DNA of 64,000 nt from Bremerella volcania (GTDB lineage Bacteria; Planctomycetota; Planctomycetia; Pirellulales; Pirellulaceae). Shown one piece after another: positions 24,503 to 32,693 of the stretch. The position numbers and the translations under genes were made by a program. The DNA lies in the NCBI RefSeq assembly GCF_007748115.1, contig NZ_CP036289.1, positions 5,890,001 through 5,954,000 on the forward strand. The letters run 5' to 3'. The notes beneath the pieces are model-generated. The model had not been told where the DNA came from. It did no database searches and was given only the letters and a program-made list of their open reading frames with translations. The number at the start of each line of letters is the position of its first letter. The first letter of the stretch is position 1.

Positions 24503-25680
24503 CTTCTCTTCGCCTGGCACTTGTCACTCGCCGATTCTGGCCTCTGGTTGGGGGGGCGGAAATGGTCATGGCCAATCTGGCCGAGGAACTCACGCGCCAA
24601 GGGCATCAAGTCCAACTCGTGACTGCTCAGTGGCACCCAGATTGGCCTAAGCAAATTTCGCATCGCGGCATTCCAGTCGTTCGCCTGCCTAACCCTTCGG
24701 TCCGCGGCTGGGGAACGGTAAGGTACATGATGTCGCTGGGGCGTTGGCTCAGGTCGCAGCAGAACGAACTCGATGCGGTATACGTCTCGATGCTCAAACA
24801 CAGCGCCGTAGTGGCGACCTCCCGTTTACAAGGAAGCAAGATCCCGGTCATCTTGCGGGCCGAAGGAACCGGTGAGACAGGGGACTGTGCTTTCCACGAA
24901 ACAGCCAACTTCGGTCATCGCATCCGCCGGACTTGTCAACAAGCCGACGGCTTCGTGGCTCCGAGCCAGCAGATCTTCGACGAGATGGCCTCATCCGGTT
25001 TCGAGCGTGATAAGATCCGCTTCATTCCCAACGGGGTAAAAGTCGGTCCCATGCGATCCGCCGAACAGCGTCGCGCTGCCCGGGCAGCCCTTGCCGCGGC
25101 CAATCCGATACTCACCTTGGCCGAGTCCGCTCCCCTGGTGGTCTTCACCGGCAGACTTCACCCAGGCAAAGGCCTGACCAAGGTGGTACGTGCCTGGCCG
25201 TATGTCCTACAGCGTTTTCCAATGGCTCGTCTATGGCTCATTGGGGAAGGGCCTCAGGAAGGGGAGTTGGCTTCGCTGGTCGGAGCGATGGGTCTTCAGA
25301 GCCGGATCATCTTGCCGGGGGCGTTTGATACGGTCGAAGACGTGCTGTCCGCCGCCGACGCATTCGTTCTTCCATCACTGCACGAGGGGATGTCGATCGC
25401 ACTACTCGAAGCGATGGCCGCGGCACTTCCATGTGTGGTCAGCGATATCCCCGGTAATCGCATTTTGATTGAACACGACGATACTGGCGTCGTCTTTCCG
25501 GCCGATGACGTTAGTACTCTGGCAAATTCGCTGACTCGCGTGATCGAGAATCAGCATCTAGCATCCAATCTAGGCAATGCGGCCCGCTCACGTGTGATTC
25601 AGCATTTCAGTCTGGAACGCAGCGCTGCGGACCATGTCGATTACTTTCGATCACTCATGGAGCAAAAGCGACTTCAATAA
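24499..25680 (+). CDS. Glycosyltransferase family 4 protein, second copy
   Basis: A 393-residue GT4 enzyme. The N-terminus is 'LALVTRRFWPLVGGAEMVMANLAEEL' with a glycine-rich donor loop, then 'APLVVFTGRLHPGKGLTKVVRAW', 'ARLWLIGEGPQEGELASL' and the EX7E-type 'SLHEGMSIALLEAMAAALPCVVSD'. It resembles the 20.5 kb enzyme only at family level; the two are not close paralogues. It overlaps hpt by 4 bases (ATGA), so translation is coupled, and is followed 60 bp later by an ExoD-like gene. Cell-surface glycan synthesis is the probable role. Confidence 0.92.
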   Translation: MTSLRLALVTRRFWPLVGGAEMVMANLAEELTRQGHQVQLVTAQWHPDWPKQISHRGIPVVRLPNPSVRGWGTVRYMMSLGRWLRSQQNELDAVYVSMLKHSAVVATSRLQGSKIPVILRAEGTGETGDCAFHETANFGHRIRRTCQQADGFVAPSQQIFDEMASSGFERDKIRFIPNGVKVGPMRSAEQRRAARAALAAANPILTLAESAPLVVFTGRLHPGKGLTKVVRAWPYVLQRFPMARLWLIGEGPQEGELASLVGAMGLQSRIILPGAFDTVEDVLSAADAFVLPSLHEGMSIALLEAMAAALPCVVSDIPGNRILIEHDDTGVVFPADDVSTLANSLTRVIENQHLASNLGNAARSRVIQHFSLERSAADHVDYFRSLMEQKRLQ

Positions 25681-25740
25681 ACGGCATGCATTTTGCTCTA
25701 TGGTGTTTTGACGCCAACACCCATTTCACCAGAAAGCAAA

Positions 25741-26376
25741 ATGACAACCGCTCAAACCACTGCCACATCAACGACTTCGGAAGAACCTACAAATGATTCT
25801 TCCCCCGAAGGTCTTGTCGATATACTCGAGCAAATGAAAGAGAACACCGACGGGGACAACGTCACGCTGGAAGACACGCTCGACTCGCTCAACAGTCGAA
25901 GTTTTGGACCTCTCCTGCTGGTGCCTGCCATCATGGCCGTCTCACCCATTGGTGCCATACCAGGCATGTCGATCGTAACTGGCTGCGTTCTGATGTTGAT
26001 TGCCATACAAATGATCTTCTCAAGCGGAAGACCATGGTTACCACAGCGACTGCTCGACTTTTCCTTCTCACGAGAAACGTTAACGAAAGGAATCGACAAA
26101 ACGCTTCCCTGGGCGAAATGGCTGGAAGGCTTCACTAGCCGTCGCTTGCAGACAATCACACACGCGCCATTTCATTATGTCATTGCGACGATTGTCGCCT
26201 TTTTGGCGTTGCTCTTCATTCCGCTGGCCTTCCTGCCCTTTGCCGTAGCCATTCCCGGAACGGCAATCGCACTATTTGCTTTGGGCATCACAGTGCGGGA
26301 TGGCGTGCTGGTGATCCTGGGCTTCGCGGTTTCCTGTGCGGCCATCGGTCTGGCGATCTATGCTTGGCCCTTCTAA
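25741..26376 (+). CDS. ExoD-family exopolysaccharide synthesis membrane protein
   Basis: The ATG at 25741 gives 211 residues (the frame opens at 25693); AGAAAGC precedes it. After a Thr-rich, acidic N-terminus (about 1-45) comes 'LEDTLDSLNSRSFGPLLLVPAIMAVSP', then 'IGAIPGMSIVTGCVLMLIAIQMIFSSGRPWLP', a pattern specific to ExoD (Pfam PF06055), with four TM segments to the end. ExoD is needed for exopolysaccharide production and alkaline tolerance in rhizobia; the molecular role is not known. Its place after a glycosyltransferase supports a surface-polysaccharide context. Confidence 0.88.
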   Translation: MTTAQTTATSTTSEEPTNDSSPEGLVDILEQMKENTDGDNVTLEDTLDSLNSRSFGPLLLVPAIMAVSPIGAIPGMSIVTGCVLMLIAIQMIFSSGRPWLPQRLLDFSFSRETLTKGIDKTLPWAKWLEGFTSRRLQTITHAPFHYVIATIVAFLALLFIPLAFLPFAVAIPGTAIALFALGITVRDGVLVILGFAVSCAAIGLAIYAWPF

Positions 26377-26523
26377 ACGCATCACAACCGATCACTCGGC
26401 CGTTAAAGGCTCGCTTACGTAAAGCGAAGAGTGCTCGATGATTTCATTGAGAAATACGCGGCGGATGGCATCGTATCCGCGATCGTTGACATCTTCATGA
26501 ATTTATCAACAAGCGTAGTCGCG

Positions 26524-27312
26524 TTAACTGGCAGCGGGCTGCATCGTCTCCAGCACTTCCACCATTGGTTGATGATCGACCTGAATCAAGCCACGACGAG
26601 GACGATCGAAATCGAGAATCACAAAAAGAACGAGCGTGAGTAGCACGTTGAACGCGACCCACAATCCGAGATACCTCTTGCCCACCTGCCCAGAGGAATG
26701 CCCGGTAATCATGCTGGAAACGATGATACAAATGCACAACAAAATCAACACCGGTTGCGGCATGTGATTGCGCGCCGACCACTCTCGCGTCGTGTTTAAG
26801 TCAATGACGCTGTTGGCCGCGGGAACGATCTGGCTGGGAACGATTCGATCCGGCTGACTTTGCATGGTCGTCTCGACGGTCCGCCAAATTGAATCGAGTT
26901 CGACCTGCATCTGCTTCAGTGTCTCGTGGTACGTGTCATGATCCAGGGCGAATTCGAAACGCTTCAATCGCAATTCGGTGAAACGCTCGAGACCTTGCTG
27001 AAGCTCTGATCTCTGCGGGTCACTCAGTAAGCCGGCGCGAAGGTAGCAGGTGCCAATCGCGTTGGCTTCTTCCAAAACCAGTCGCTGTCGCTGATAGTGC
27101 TTGGCCGTCGTCGTCGAAAATGAAAACCCCAACAGCAAAGCGGCCAGCCCTAGAATGCTTGCCTTCAGCCCATTGCTGACCGTCCGTGCACCTTCCGAGT
27201 CATTCTTTCCTTCTCGCCGACCTGCCAAAAAACCGACTTCGTTCGCGATGAACGTCAAAATGAATATGCTGCCAACAATTACCCATGTCGGTAGCTCATA
27301 GATGCTTCCCAT
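26524..27312 (-). CDS. DUF4239 (bestrophin-like) membrane protein
   Basis: A 262-residue membrane protein: one N-terminal TM segment ('WVIVGSIFILTFIANEVGF'), another at 'ASILGLAALLLGFSFSTTTAKHYQRQRLVLEEANAIGTCYLRAGLL', a helical cytoplasmic region, and two C-terminal TM segments ending 'LFVILDFDRPRRGLIQVDHQPM'. The GFSFS...R..E.NAIG....R and DxDxPxxGLI motifs are those of DUF4239, which is bestrophin-like and possibly an anion channel or transport-linked protein. Function is not established. No co-directional partner within 90 bp. Confidence 0.87.
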   Translation of the reverse strand: MGSIYELPTWVIVGSIFILTFIANEVGFLAGRREGKNDSEGARTVSNGLKASILGLAALLLGFSFSTTTAKHYQRQRLVLEEANAIGTCYLRAGLLSDPQRSELQQGLERFTELRLKRFEFALDHDTYHETLKQMQVELDSIWRTVETTMQSQPDRIVPSQIVPAANSVIDLNTTREWSARNHMPQPVLILLCICIIVSSMITGHSSGQVGKRYLGLWVAFNVLLTLVLFVILDFDRPRRGLIQVDHQPMVEVLETMQPAAS

Positions 27313-27404
27313 ACGTCTTAGACCCAGCCATGCAAGGAAGACAGATTCCAGACACTGATTGGATCATAGTCGGCGGGACGCGAAGCGAGAAGTGCCGCAG
27401 CCAA

Positions 27405-27749
27405 CTACTGCGGAAGAGGCTCCAAAGGACGGACTTCCACGCATCCCACCGAGGCCGGAGGAATCCTGGCTGCGATTTCCAGGGCCTCCTGCTCAGTCTC
27501 GACATCCAGCACGTAATAGCCTCCTAGCTGCTCGGTCGTTTCGGCAAACGGACCGGTAGTGATCAGTTGTTTGCCTTCCCGAACCCGAACCGTTTTGGAC
27601 GTCGTAACGGACATAAGTGGGGAAGACGCCACGAGCTTGCCCTCCCTTTCCAGTTCCTCGCAGATCGCCATGCTCTTTCGCATGCAATCCTCACGACTCT
27701 CAGGCGTCCAACACGATTCCGCGCCGTAAACCAGTAACATGTATTTCAT
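27405..27749 (-). CDS. YCII-related (DGPF) domain protein
   Basis: A 114-residue cytoplasmic protein of the YCII-related/DGPF family: 'MKYMLLVYGAE' start, 'VTTSKTVRVREGKQLITTGPFAETTEQLGGYYVLDVETEQEAL', with the DGPF tetrad read here as TGPF, and the family-like 'EIAARIPPASVGCVEVRPLE' end. Homologues are often next to ECF sigma factors and are of unknown biochemical role; no sigma gene lies here. The family is a ferredoxin-like dimer with a proposed His/Asp site. Confidence 0.9.
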   Translation of the reverse strand: MKYMLLVYGAESCWTPESREDCMRKSMAICEELEREGKLVASSPLMSVTTSKTVRVREGKQLITTGPFAETTEQLGGYYVLDVETEQEALEIAARIPPASVGCVEVRPLEPLPQ

Positions 27750-28114
27750 GGTCTTCTCTTACGTCCCTATCGGTTTTTAATGGGAATAGAACCCAACCAC
27801 CTCAGCTGTCCCATCAAAACTAGGTGATTTTAATTCGCGGCGTCATCCATTAGCAAGCAAATGATCTGCGTTCTGGAACTTGCACTGCATGGAAATAGTC
27901 GAAGGGAGTTACCCTCATTCGACATTTCCGCGAAAGAAATCTTCACGGCTTACGCAACTCTAGCGGACCTCAACCGGTTCTCAATAACACGTACTTCTTC
28001 GCGCACATCCATGCTGCCAACCTGCGATCGAGATGCCGGAGTGGCCTATGAGAAAGGAGAAGGGCAATTGTAAATTCCCAACTTCGGTCAAGGGACCGAG
28101 GCTGGGAAATGAGG
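27750..28114. other. 365-bp intergenic space
   Basis: Between the YCII gene start and the rhodanese stop. Short frames here show no family features. The only structure seen is the hairpin near the rhodanese stop, listed separately. Confidence 0.6.
28077..28106 (-). terminator. Hairpin downstream of the rhodanese gene, weak terminator candidate
   Basis: A stem of CTTCGGTC (28082-28089) against GACCGAGG (28094-28101), four-base loop, extended by CCCA/TGGG outside one mismatch. It begins 8 bp after the rhodanese stop on the minus strand. The following bases are AT-rich (AATTTACAATT) but lack a true T-run. Confidence 0.45.
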
Positions 28115-28663
28115 CTACTTGCCGTTTTCCACCGATGTACCTGCGAAGGGGATCTTTGTGTCATGTCGATCCAACAGCGGCTTCAACTCGTAAATGTTTC
28201 GATAGCCGTAGCTGTAGAGCGTGTTGTAGGTATTCAAGTTGAGCGAAGCGACGGGAGCCTTGGGCGCGAATGCCTGGGGTTCGTTCTTGAAATTGTTGTT
28301 GCAGTAGATCACAACCCGAGTATCCTTCTTCGGAATTAGCTCGGCCAGATCCTCTGCCGTCATGTCCGGCAGCGAGATATGCACGGCTCCTTTCACATGC
28401 AAAAGGTCGTACATCCGTTTGCTGCGAGCATCGAGAACGATGGTCTTGGGATCATCCATCATGCGAATGAACCCCTCTTCCGACACACGCCTCTGTTCAC
28501 GAACTTTGGCAACCTCCTGCACCTGCTTCATGAAGCCCTGGTAGTCGATTTGAGGGTTTTCATTCGCCAACTGAGCATCTCCCTCGGCCCCCGTCAACAT
28601 GGTTCCAGCCACAAACGTTCCCAGAACCACTGCGGTGACGGTCGCCAGCATGATCGTACGCAT
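28115..28663 (-). CDS. Secreted rhodanese-like domain protein
   Basis: A 182-residue protein with an N-terminal signal peptide ('MRTIMLATVTAVVLGTFVAG', cleavage about residue 25-30), then a rhodanese-like domain (about 60-160): 'PKTIVLDARSKRMYDLLHVKGAVHISLPDM', 'DTRVVIYCNNNFKNEPQAF' with the active-site-type Cys in the CNNNFKN loop, and 'LYSYGYRNIYELKPLL' at the end. Expected place is the periplasm. A Cys in the CxxxxK/R loop suggests sulfur transfer or redox function, not proved. The gene is followed by a hairpin at 28077-28106. Confidence 0.9.
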   Translation of the reverse strand: MRTIMLATVTAVVLGTFVAGTMLTGAEGDAQLANENPQIDYQGFMKQVQEVAKVREQRRVSEEGFIRMMDDPKTIVLDARSKRMYDLLHVKGAVHISLPDMTAEDLAELIPKKDTRVVIYCNNNFKNEPQAFAPKAPVASLNLNTYNTLYSYGYRNIYELKPLLDRHDTKIPFAGTSVENGK

Positions 28664-28801
28664 CTTCGTGTCTCCTATTGGTCAGCCAATGGCGCATACT
28701 AAGCCCATTGGGGAAGACGATTCCGAGGGCCGATCAGATCTACGAATTTGGCTGCGAGCGGCAATTGGATTCGGAACGTGTTATCACAAAACGAGATACA
28801 T

Positions 28802-28838
28802 CCAAAAGAAAAAGACGGACCAGTTTAGGCCCGTCTTT
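28802..28838 (-). terminator. Intrinsic terminator after the lipoprotein gene
   Basis: On the minus strand AAAGACGG (28831-28838 complement) pairs with CCGTCTTT (28811-28818 complement) in an 8-bp stem, followed by TTCTTTTGG. It lies about 28 bp after the stop at 28867 and ends the DUF1559-lipoprotein transcript. Confidence 0.8.
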
Positions 28839-28866
28839 CGGTGTTGTTGCCAATGCCCTGAAGGGA

Positions 28867-29256
28867 TTACTTCTCAACGGTGAAATCTTCGGTCGCTTTT
28901 TCCTTCGGCAAATCGACCTCGATCACATGATTGATGAAAAGGGCATCCCCCAACGGGTTATGCTCCGTGACGTTCTTGGCGTCGTATCCATCGATGCGAA
29001 CGATGTGGGCTCCCCCCACGGTACCTTTGCCTGCAGGCGTCTCGTATTTGCCATCCTTGATTTCAGCCGTCACCATCGGACCGGAATTGTTTTTCTTTCC
29101 ATTCGGTTCGAAGTAAATCTTGCCGGCTGGCAGTGGCGCTCCCTTGTAAGTGATCGCGCCCGACAACGGGAACCGCTCGGGACCTTCGGTAGCTGGTCCG
29201 TTGCAGCCGAGGGTAACGGTAGCCACAACGAGGGCAAGTAATATCAAAATGCGCAT
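28867..29256 (-). CDS. Small lipoprotein paired with DUF1559
   Basis: A 129-residue lipoprotein: signal peptide 'MRILILLALVVATVTLGC' with lipobox TLGC (Cys18), then 'PLSGAITYKGAPLPAGKIYFEPNG' and 'VGGAHIVRIDGYDAKN', a carboxypeptidase-regulatory-like or transthyretin-like beta fold common downstream of DUF1559 genes in planctomycetes. A strong RBS, AAGGAGATATACC, precedes the ATG. It lies 38 bp after DUF1559 (stop 29295) and ends in a terminator, so the pair is an operon. Function unknown. Confidence 0.88.
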   Translation of the reverse strand: MRILILLALVVATVTLGCNGPATEGPERFPLSGAITYKGAPLPAGKIYFEPNGKKNNSGPMVTAEIKDGKYETPAGKGTVGGAHIVRIDGYDAKNVTEHNPLGDALFINHVIEVDLPKEKATEDFTVEK

Positions 29257-29294
29257 GATGGTATATCTCCTTTTAGTGGTTGCCTGAAGAGCGA

Positions 29295-30287
29295 CTAGAG
29301 ACCGCTGAACCCACCAATGGGATAACCATCGCTACGCTTGCTCAAATTTCGATGCGTCGTGATGTCGATGTTCTCACTGATGAAGTGAACTGAAGCATCC
29401 CCCATGGCCATGTGACATCCGCCAGGGTGCCAACTTCCAACGGTACCTGGCATTTCGTCCCACATATGGACGTTATTGTTCAGCGGATTGTCGCCTGTAT
29501 TTGGCTGAAAAGTACATGCAACAATGTTCAATAGCAGCGAGTCATCATTATTGATGCGTGCTGACGAAGCCCACGTAGCCGTTTCACAGCAGAAATTAGG
29601 TTGGAACAGGTACTTACTCTCACCGATCAAATAAACATTCGACGACCCATCAGTAGCACTATGGAAGCCGGTCTTCGAATTCAAATACAACATCCCATTG
29701 TTGTAGTTCAAACGCGAGTTATTCATCCGACAGTTATAGGCTGAACCATTGTTGTTGGCCGGGAACGTATCGCCGCCCATCACGCCCATGTAATTGTTCG
29801 TCAAACTACCACCCGACGCCAATGGATCCGAAGGACAATGGAACGCGTCGACGGAAGTGGTTTGGGGTACAAAGTTCACATTGTTGGTACCACAGTTGGG
29901 ATTGGTTCCCGTGAAGTCGTCGTTAAAGCCCCAGTACAACGGCTGCTTGAAGTCGAACTGATCGTACAGGTTGCCTTGCTCGATGAACGGCAAGATCAAA
30001 ACGGTCCACGAGGCCATCCCGTCCTGGCATTGATTTCCATCCGGAGTGCAGTCCGTCGTCGAACCACTGCGGCTCATGTTGCCGGAAGGGAACACATTGA
30101 ACGTATCGTGGTAGTTGTGCAGAGCCAGTCCTAACTGCTTCATTTTGTTACGGCAACTCGTCCGTCGTGCCGCTTCGCGGGCCTGTTGCACGGCCGGCAA
30201 GAGGAGTGCAATCAGCACCCCGATGATGGCGATCACCACCAACAATTCCACGAGCGTAAACCCAACTTGCTTGCTTCGTTGTCTCAT
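29295..30287 (-). CDS. DUF1559 domain-containing protein, second copy
   Basis: A 330-residue DUF1559 protein with the prepilin-type leader 'MRQRSKQVGFTLVELLVVIA', 'LLPAVQQAREAARRTSCRNKMKQLGLALHNYHD', and the C-terminal 'SWHPGGCHMAMGDASVHFI', which replaces the 'HDGG...DGS' of the other copy with a family variant (HPGG...GDAS). It is followed by the small lipoprotein, the usual DUF1559 partner. The two DUF1559 copies share their N-terminal half by eye and diverge in the middle. The GG(A/S)GT-rich middle ('GGDTFPANNNGSAYN') has many Asn, typical of the family. Confidence 0.95.
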   Translation of the reverse strand: MRQRSKQVGFTLVELLVVIAIIGVLIALLLPAVQQAREAARRTSCRNKMKQLGLALHNYHDTFNVFPSGNMSRSGSTTDCTPDGNQCQDGMASWTVLILPFIEQGNLYDQFDFKQPLYWGFNDDFTGTNPNCGTNNVNFVPQTTSVDAFHCPSDPLASGGSLTNNYMGVMGGDTFPANNNGSAYNCRMNNSRLNYNNGMLYLNSKTGFHSATDGSSNVYLIGESKYLFQPNFCCETATWASSARINNDDSLLLNIVACTFQPNTGDNPLNNNVHMWDEMPGTVGSWHPGGCHMAMGDASVHFISENIDITTHRNLSKRSDGYPIGGFSGL

Positions 30288-30643
30288 ATACAGACTCCAA
30301 CCTAAAAGAATAAATAAAATAGAATCTTCGCATGCATTTGTACTTGCGCTAGAACGGACAAACTAATTCAGCCGCCATGGTCAACTCAATGTTGCAAAAT
30401 AGGCTCTGGCCGATTTGTTTGAAAAACACAATTCGGCCAAGACAAAATGCAAATCAGTATCGCAACAGACCTCAAAATCACCTCATGATTTCCCGAGCAA
30501 CTCTTACAGACTCCCCAAGACAAAGTCAGACCATGGAAAGCCAGATTGATGCACAACGCTCGCCAGGCGTTGTCCCGCGAAAGTAGTGGCGAGGCACGTA
30601 CTCGGATTACGGTTGAGACGATCGCAAGGGAGAACGCTAAGGA
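30288..30643. other. 356-bp intergenic space
   Basis: AT-rich space that must hold the DUF1559 promoter. It holds a 7-bp hairpin, ACAACGC (30553-30559) with GCGTTGT (30567-30573), downstream of the minus-strand gene ending at 30644, but no T-run. No reading frame with family features was found. Confidence 0.55.
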
Positions 30644-31075
30644 CTACAAGATCTGCTGCATGAAGTGCGGTGCACCTTCTACTTGAATTCGCTTCCAGGA
30701 ATACCCTTTTGAGTGTGGGAACTCTCGGCGATAGCAGGCACGGGCCTCCGATGTAGAGAAGTGCTTGAAGTCGAAGAAGGGGGCAGCCTTCCTTGCAACT
30801 TCTTGTCTTTGCTGGTCATCAGAAGTTAGTCGGATCGATCGCCAACCGCTGCAGATTTGATATCGAATCGCGTAGACGCAGAGGGAGTAGTCTTCAATGT
30901 TCTGCGGTAGACCATTGACCTGCAGAAAGAAACTCTCCGAGATCCGGCACTCGGCCCATTCGACAAGTTCCGCTCCGTAGTTCTCGGTAGGCCATCCCTC
31001 AAGTCGATGATTGAAGAATTCGGGCTCAATCCAACCCAGTCTCTGGGCCAATTGCTGGACATAGAGGCGATTCAT
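30644..31075 (-). CDS. Hypothetical protein, 143 residues
   Basis: A single open frame of 143 codons, ATG at 31075, without a signal peptide or membrane segment. Composition is that of a soluble globular protein: a hydrophobic-aromatic pattern with 'GWIEPEFFNHRLEGW', 'WAECRISESFFLQVNGLPQNIEDYSLCVYAIRYQICSGW' and 'PFFDFKHFSTSEARACYRREF', and several Cys and Trp. No family is recognised. It lies alone, with 368 bp on the far side before DUF1559. Codon composition is fairly like the neighbours, supporting a gene, but a homology search is needed to decide. Confidence 0.6.
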   Translation of the reverse strand: MNRLYVQQLAQRLGWIEPEFFNHRLEGWPTENYGAELVEWAECRISESFFLQVNGLPQNIEDYSLCVYAIRYQICSGWRSIRLTSDDQQRQEVARKAAPFFDFKHFSTSEARACYRREFPHSKGYSWKRIQVEGAPHFMQQIL

Positions 31076-31218
31076 TTAGTCGCAACTCGCCAAAGAACAT
31101 TGAGACGCGCTCTTGAACAACAGAAATCTACCAAAATTTGACCTGAGTCGTCGCGTCATTGATAATCAGATCGACGCCTGCCGATAGATTCCTTTCTCAC
31201 TCCCCTTCGCGAGACCAC

Positions 31219-32670
31219 ATGATGCGACTCCTAGTCGGATTTCTCCTGGCTTGTTTTCTCGTTTCCCAAGCCCAACTTGCCCTCGGTGAAGAAGCGCAGC
31301 GGTCACCAAACATCGTCCTCATCTTCATTGACGACATGGGGTATGGGGATGTCGAGTTCAACGGAGCCAAAGGCCCACGCACGCCGAATTTGAATCAGAT
31401 GGCCGCGGAAGGGATGAAGTTTACCGACTTCTATGTTGGTTGCGCGGTCTGCTCTGGCTCGCGGACGGCGTTGTTAACCGGCACTCACTATCAGCGGCTG
31501 AGCATGAACCCGGTGCTCTTTCCTAATAGCAATCAGGGGCTACATCCTGAGGAACAGACAATTGCGGATATGCTCCATGATGTTGGCTATCGAACGGCCT
31601 GCGTGGGCAAGTGGCACCTCGGCCATCTTCCCCCTTGCCTGCCGACCTATCAAGGATTCGACAGCTATTACGGCATCCCCTATAGCAATGATATGTGGAT
31701 CGATCCAGCCAACAAGCTAGCCGCCGACATCGTCCTCCGCGAAGGGGTCACTATGCAGGAGTTGAAAGACGGAGTCACGAAAAAGAACGTCGTCCCACTC
31801 ATGAGAGACGAAGAAATCATCGAGTATCCCTGTGATCAAAATACGATCACCAAACGCTACACCGAGGAAGCGATTCGCTTTATCACATCCGACAGTGACA
31901 AACCATTCTTTCTGTATCTGCCTCACACGATGGTTCACCTCCCGCTGCACGTCAGTAAGGAATTCCAGGGGCGTACCGAGAAGTTGATTTGGGACGCCAT
32001 TGAAGAAGTCGACTGGTCAGTTGGCGAAATTCTCAAGACTCTTCGGGATGAAGGCATCGCCGAAAACACACTGGTTATCTTTACGAGCGACAACGGTGCT
32101 GCCGTGGGGTCGTCTCTTCCTTTAAGAGCCAAGAAGGCGAGTGTTTATGACGGCGGTATTCGGGAACCCACGTTGATGTGGTGGCCTGGGACCATTCCAG
32201 CCGGGTCCGTATGCGATGAAATCACCGCATCCATTGATGTGTTGCCGACACTGGCCAAACTGTGTGATGGCAAGCTTTCAGGACGCAGGATCGACGGCGT
32301 CGACATCCGTTCGGTGATGCTCACTGAAAATACCGAGGGCCCGCGAGAGTCGTTCGTTCTTATGCACGGAGAAGGTACCGTCCGGCATGGGAAATGGAAG
32401 TATTATCCCTGGCAAGAAAAGAAGCAGGGACGTGATGCTCCACAAGGTCGAACGCCCTCGAGCGAACCGGTTCAACTTTATGACATCGTCGCTGATATCG
32501 GTGAAACTACCAACGTCGCCGCCCAGCACCCCGACGTCTGCGAACAATTGCAGGAAATGTACAATCAGCATGTGGCTGACATCAAGGCGACAAAACGCCC
32601 AACGGCACCGCTGATTCGCTCGCAAGATGCCAAGCCGCCCACGCATCCCAAACAAAAGAAGTCCAAGTAA
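31219..32670 (+). CDS. Secreted sulfatase with non-canonical CSGSR motif
   Basis: A 483-residue S1-family sulfatase from ATG 31219 (the frame opens at 31159). Signal peptide 'MMRLLVGFLLACFLVSQAQLALG'. Metal-site 'NIVLIFIDDMGYGDVEFNG' (Asp38-Asp39). The formylglycine position is in 'GCAVCSGSRTALLTG': Cys78 in CSGSR, where the canonical motif is C-x-[P/A]-x-R; the third position is Gly. 'ACVGKWHLGHLPP', 'FFLYLPHTMVHLPLH' and 'VIFTSDNGAAVGS' are the other sulfatase blocks. Exported, acting on a sulfated glycan or related ester. It is followed 23 bp later by a metallopeptidase gene on the same strand. Confidence 0.95.
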   Translation: MMRLLVGFLLACFLVSQAQLALGEEAQRSPNIVLIFIDDMGYGDVEFNGAKGPRTPNLNQMAAEGMKFTDFYVGCAVCSGSRTALLTGTHYQRLSMNPVLFPNSNQGLHPEEQTIADMLHDVGYRTACVGKWHLGHLPPCLPTYQGFDSYYGIPYSNDMWIDPANKLAADIVLREGVTMQELKDGVTKKNVVPLMRDEEIIEYPCDQNTITKRYTEEAIRFITSDSDKPFFLYLPHTMVHLPLHVSKEFQGRTEKLIWDAIEEVDWSVGEILKTLRDEGIAENTLVIFTSDNGAAVGSSLPLRAKKASVYDGGIREPTLMWWPGTIPAGSVCDEITASIDVLPTLAKLCDGKLSGRRIDGVDIRSVMLTENTEGPRESFVLMHGEGTVRHGKWKYYPWQEKKQGRDAPQGRTPSSEPVQLYDIVADIGETTNVAAQHPDVCEQLQEMYNQHVADIKATKRPTAPLIRSQDAKPPTHPKQKKSK

Positions 32671-32693
32671 GCCATTGTGGCCAAGCAATCCTC

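Noticed and set aside
26431-26643. Plus-strand frame in the DUF4239 3' end
   Set aside because: Mostly antisense to the convergent DUF4239 gene; no recognisable features.
27861-28073. 70-codon plus-strand frame in the 365-bp gap
   Set aside because: No RBS, no family features, ordinary random composition.
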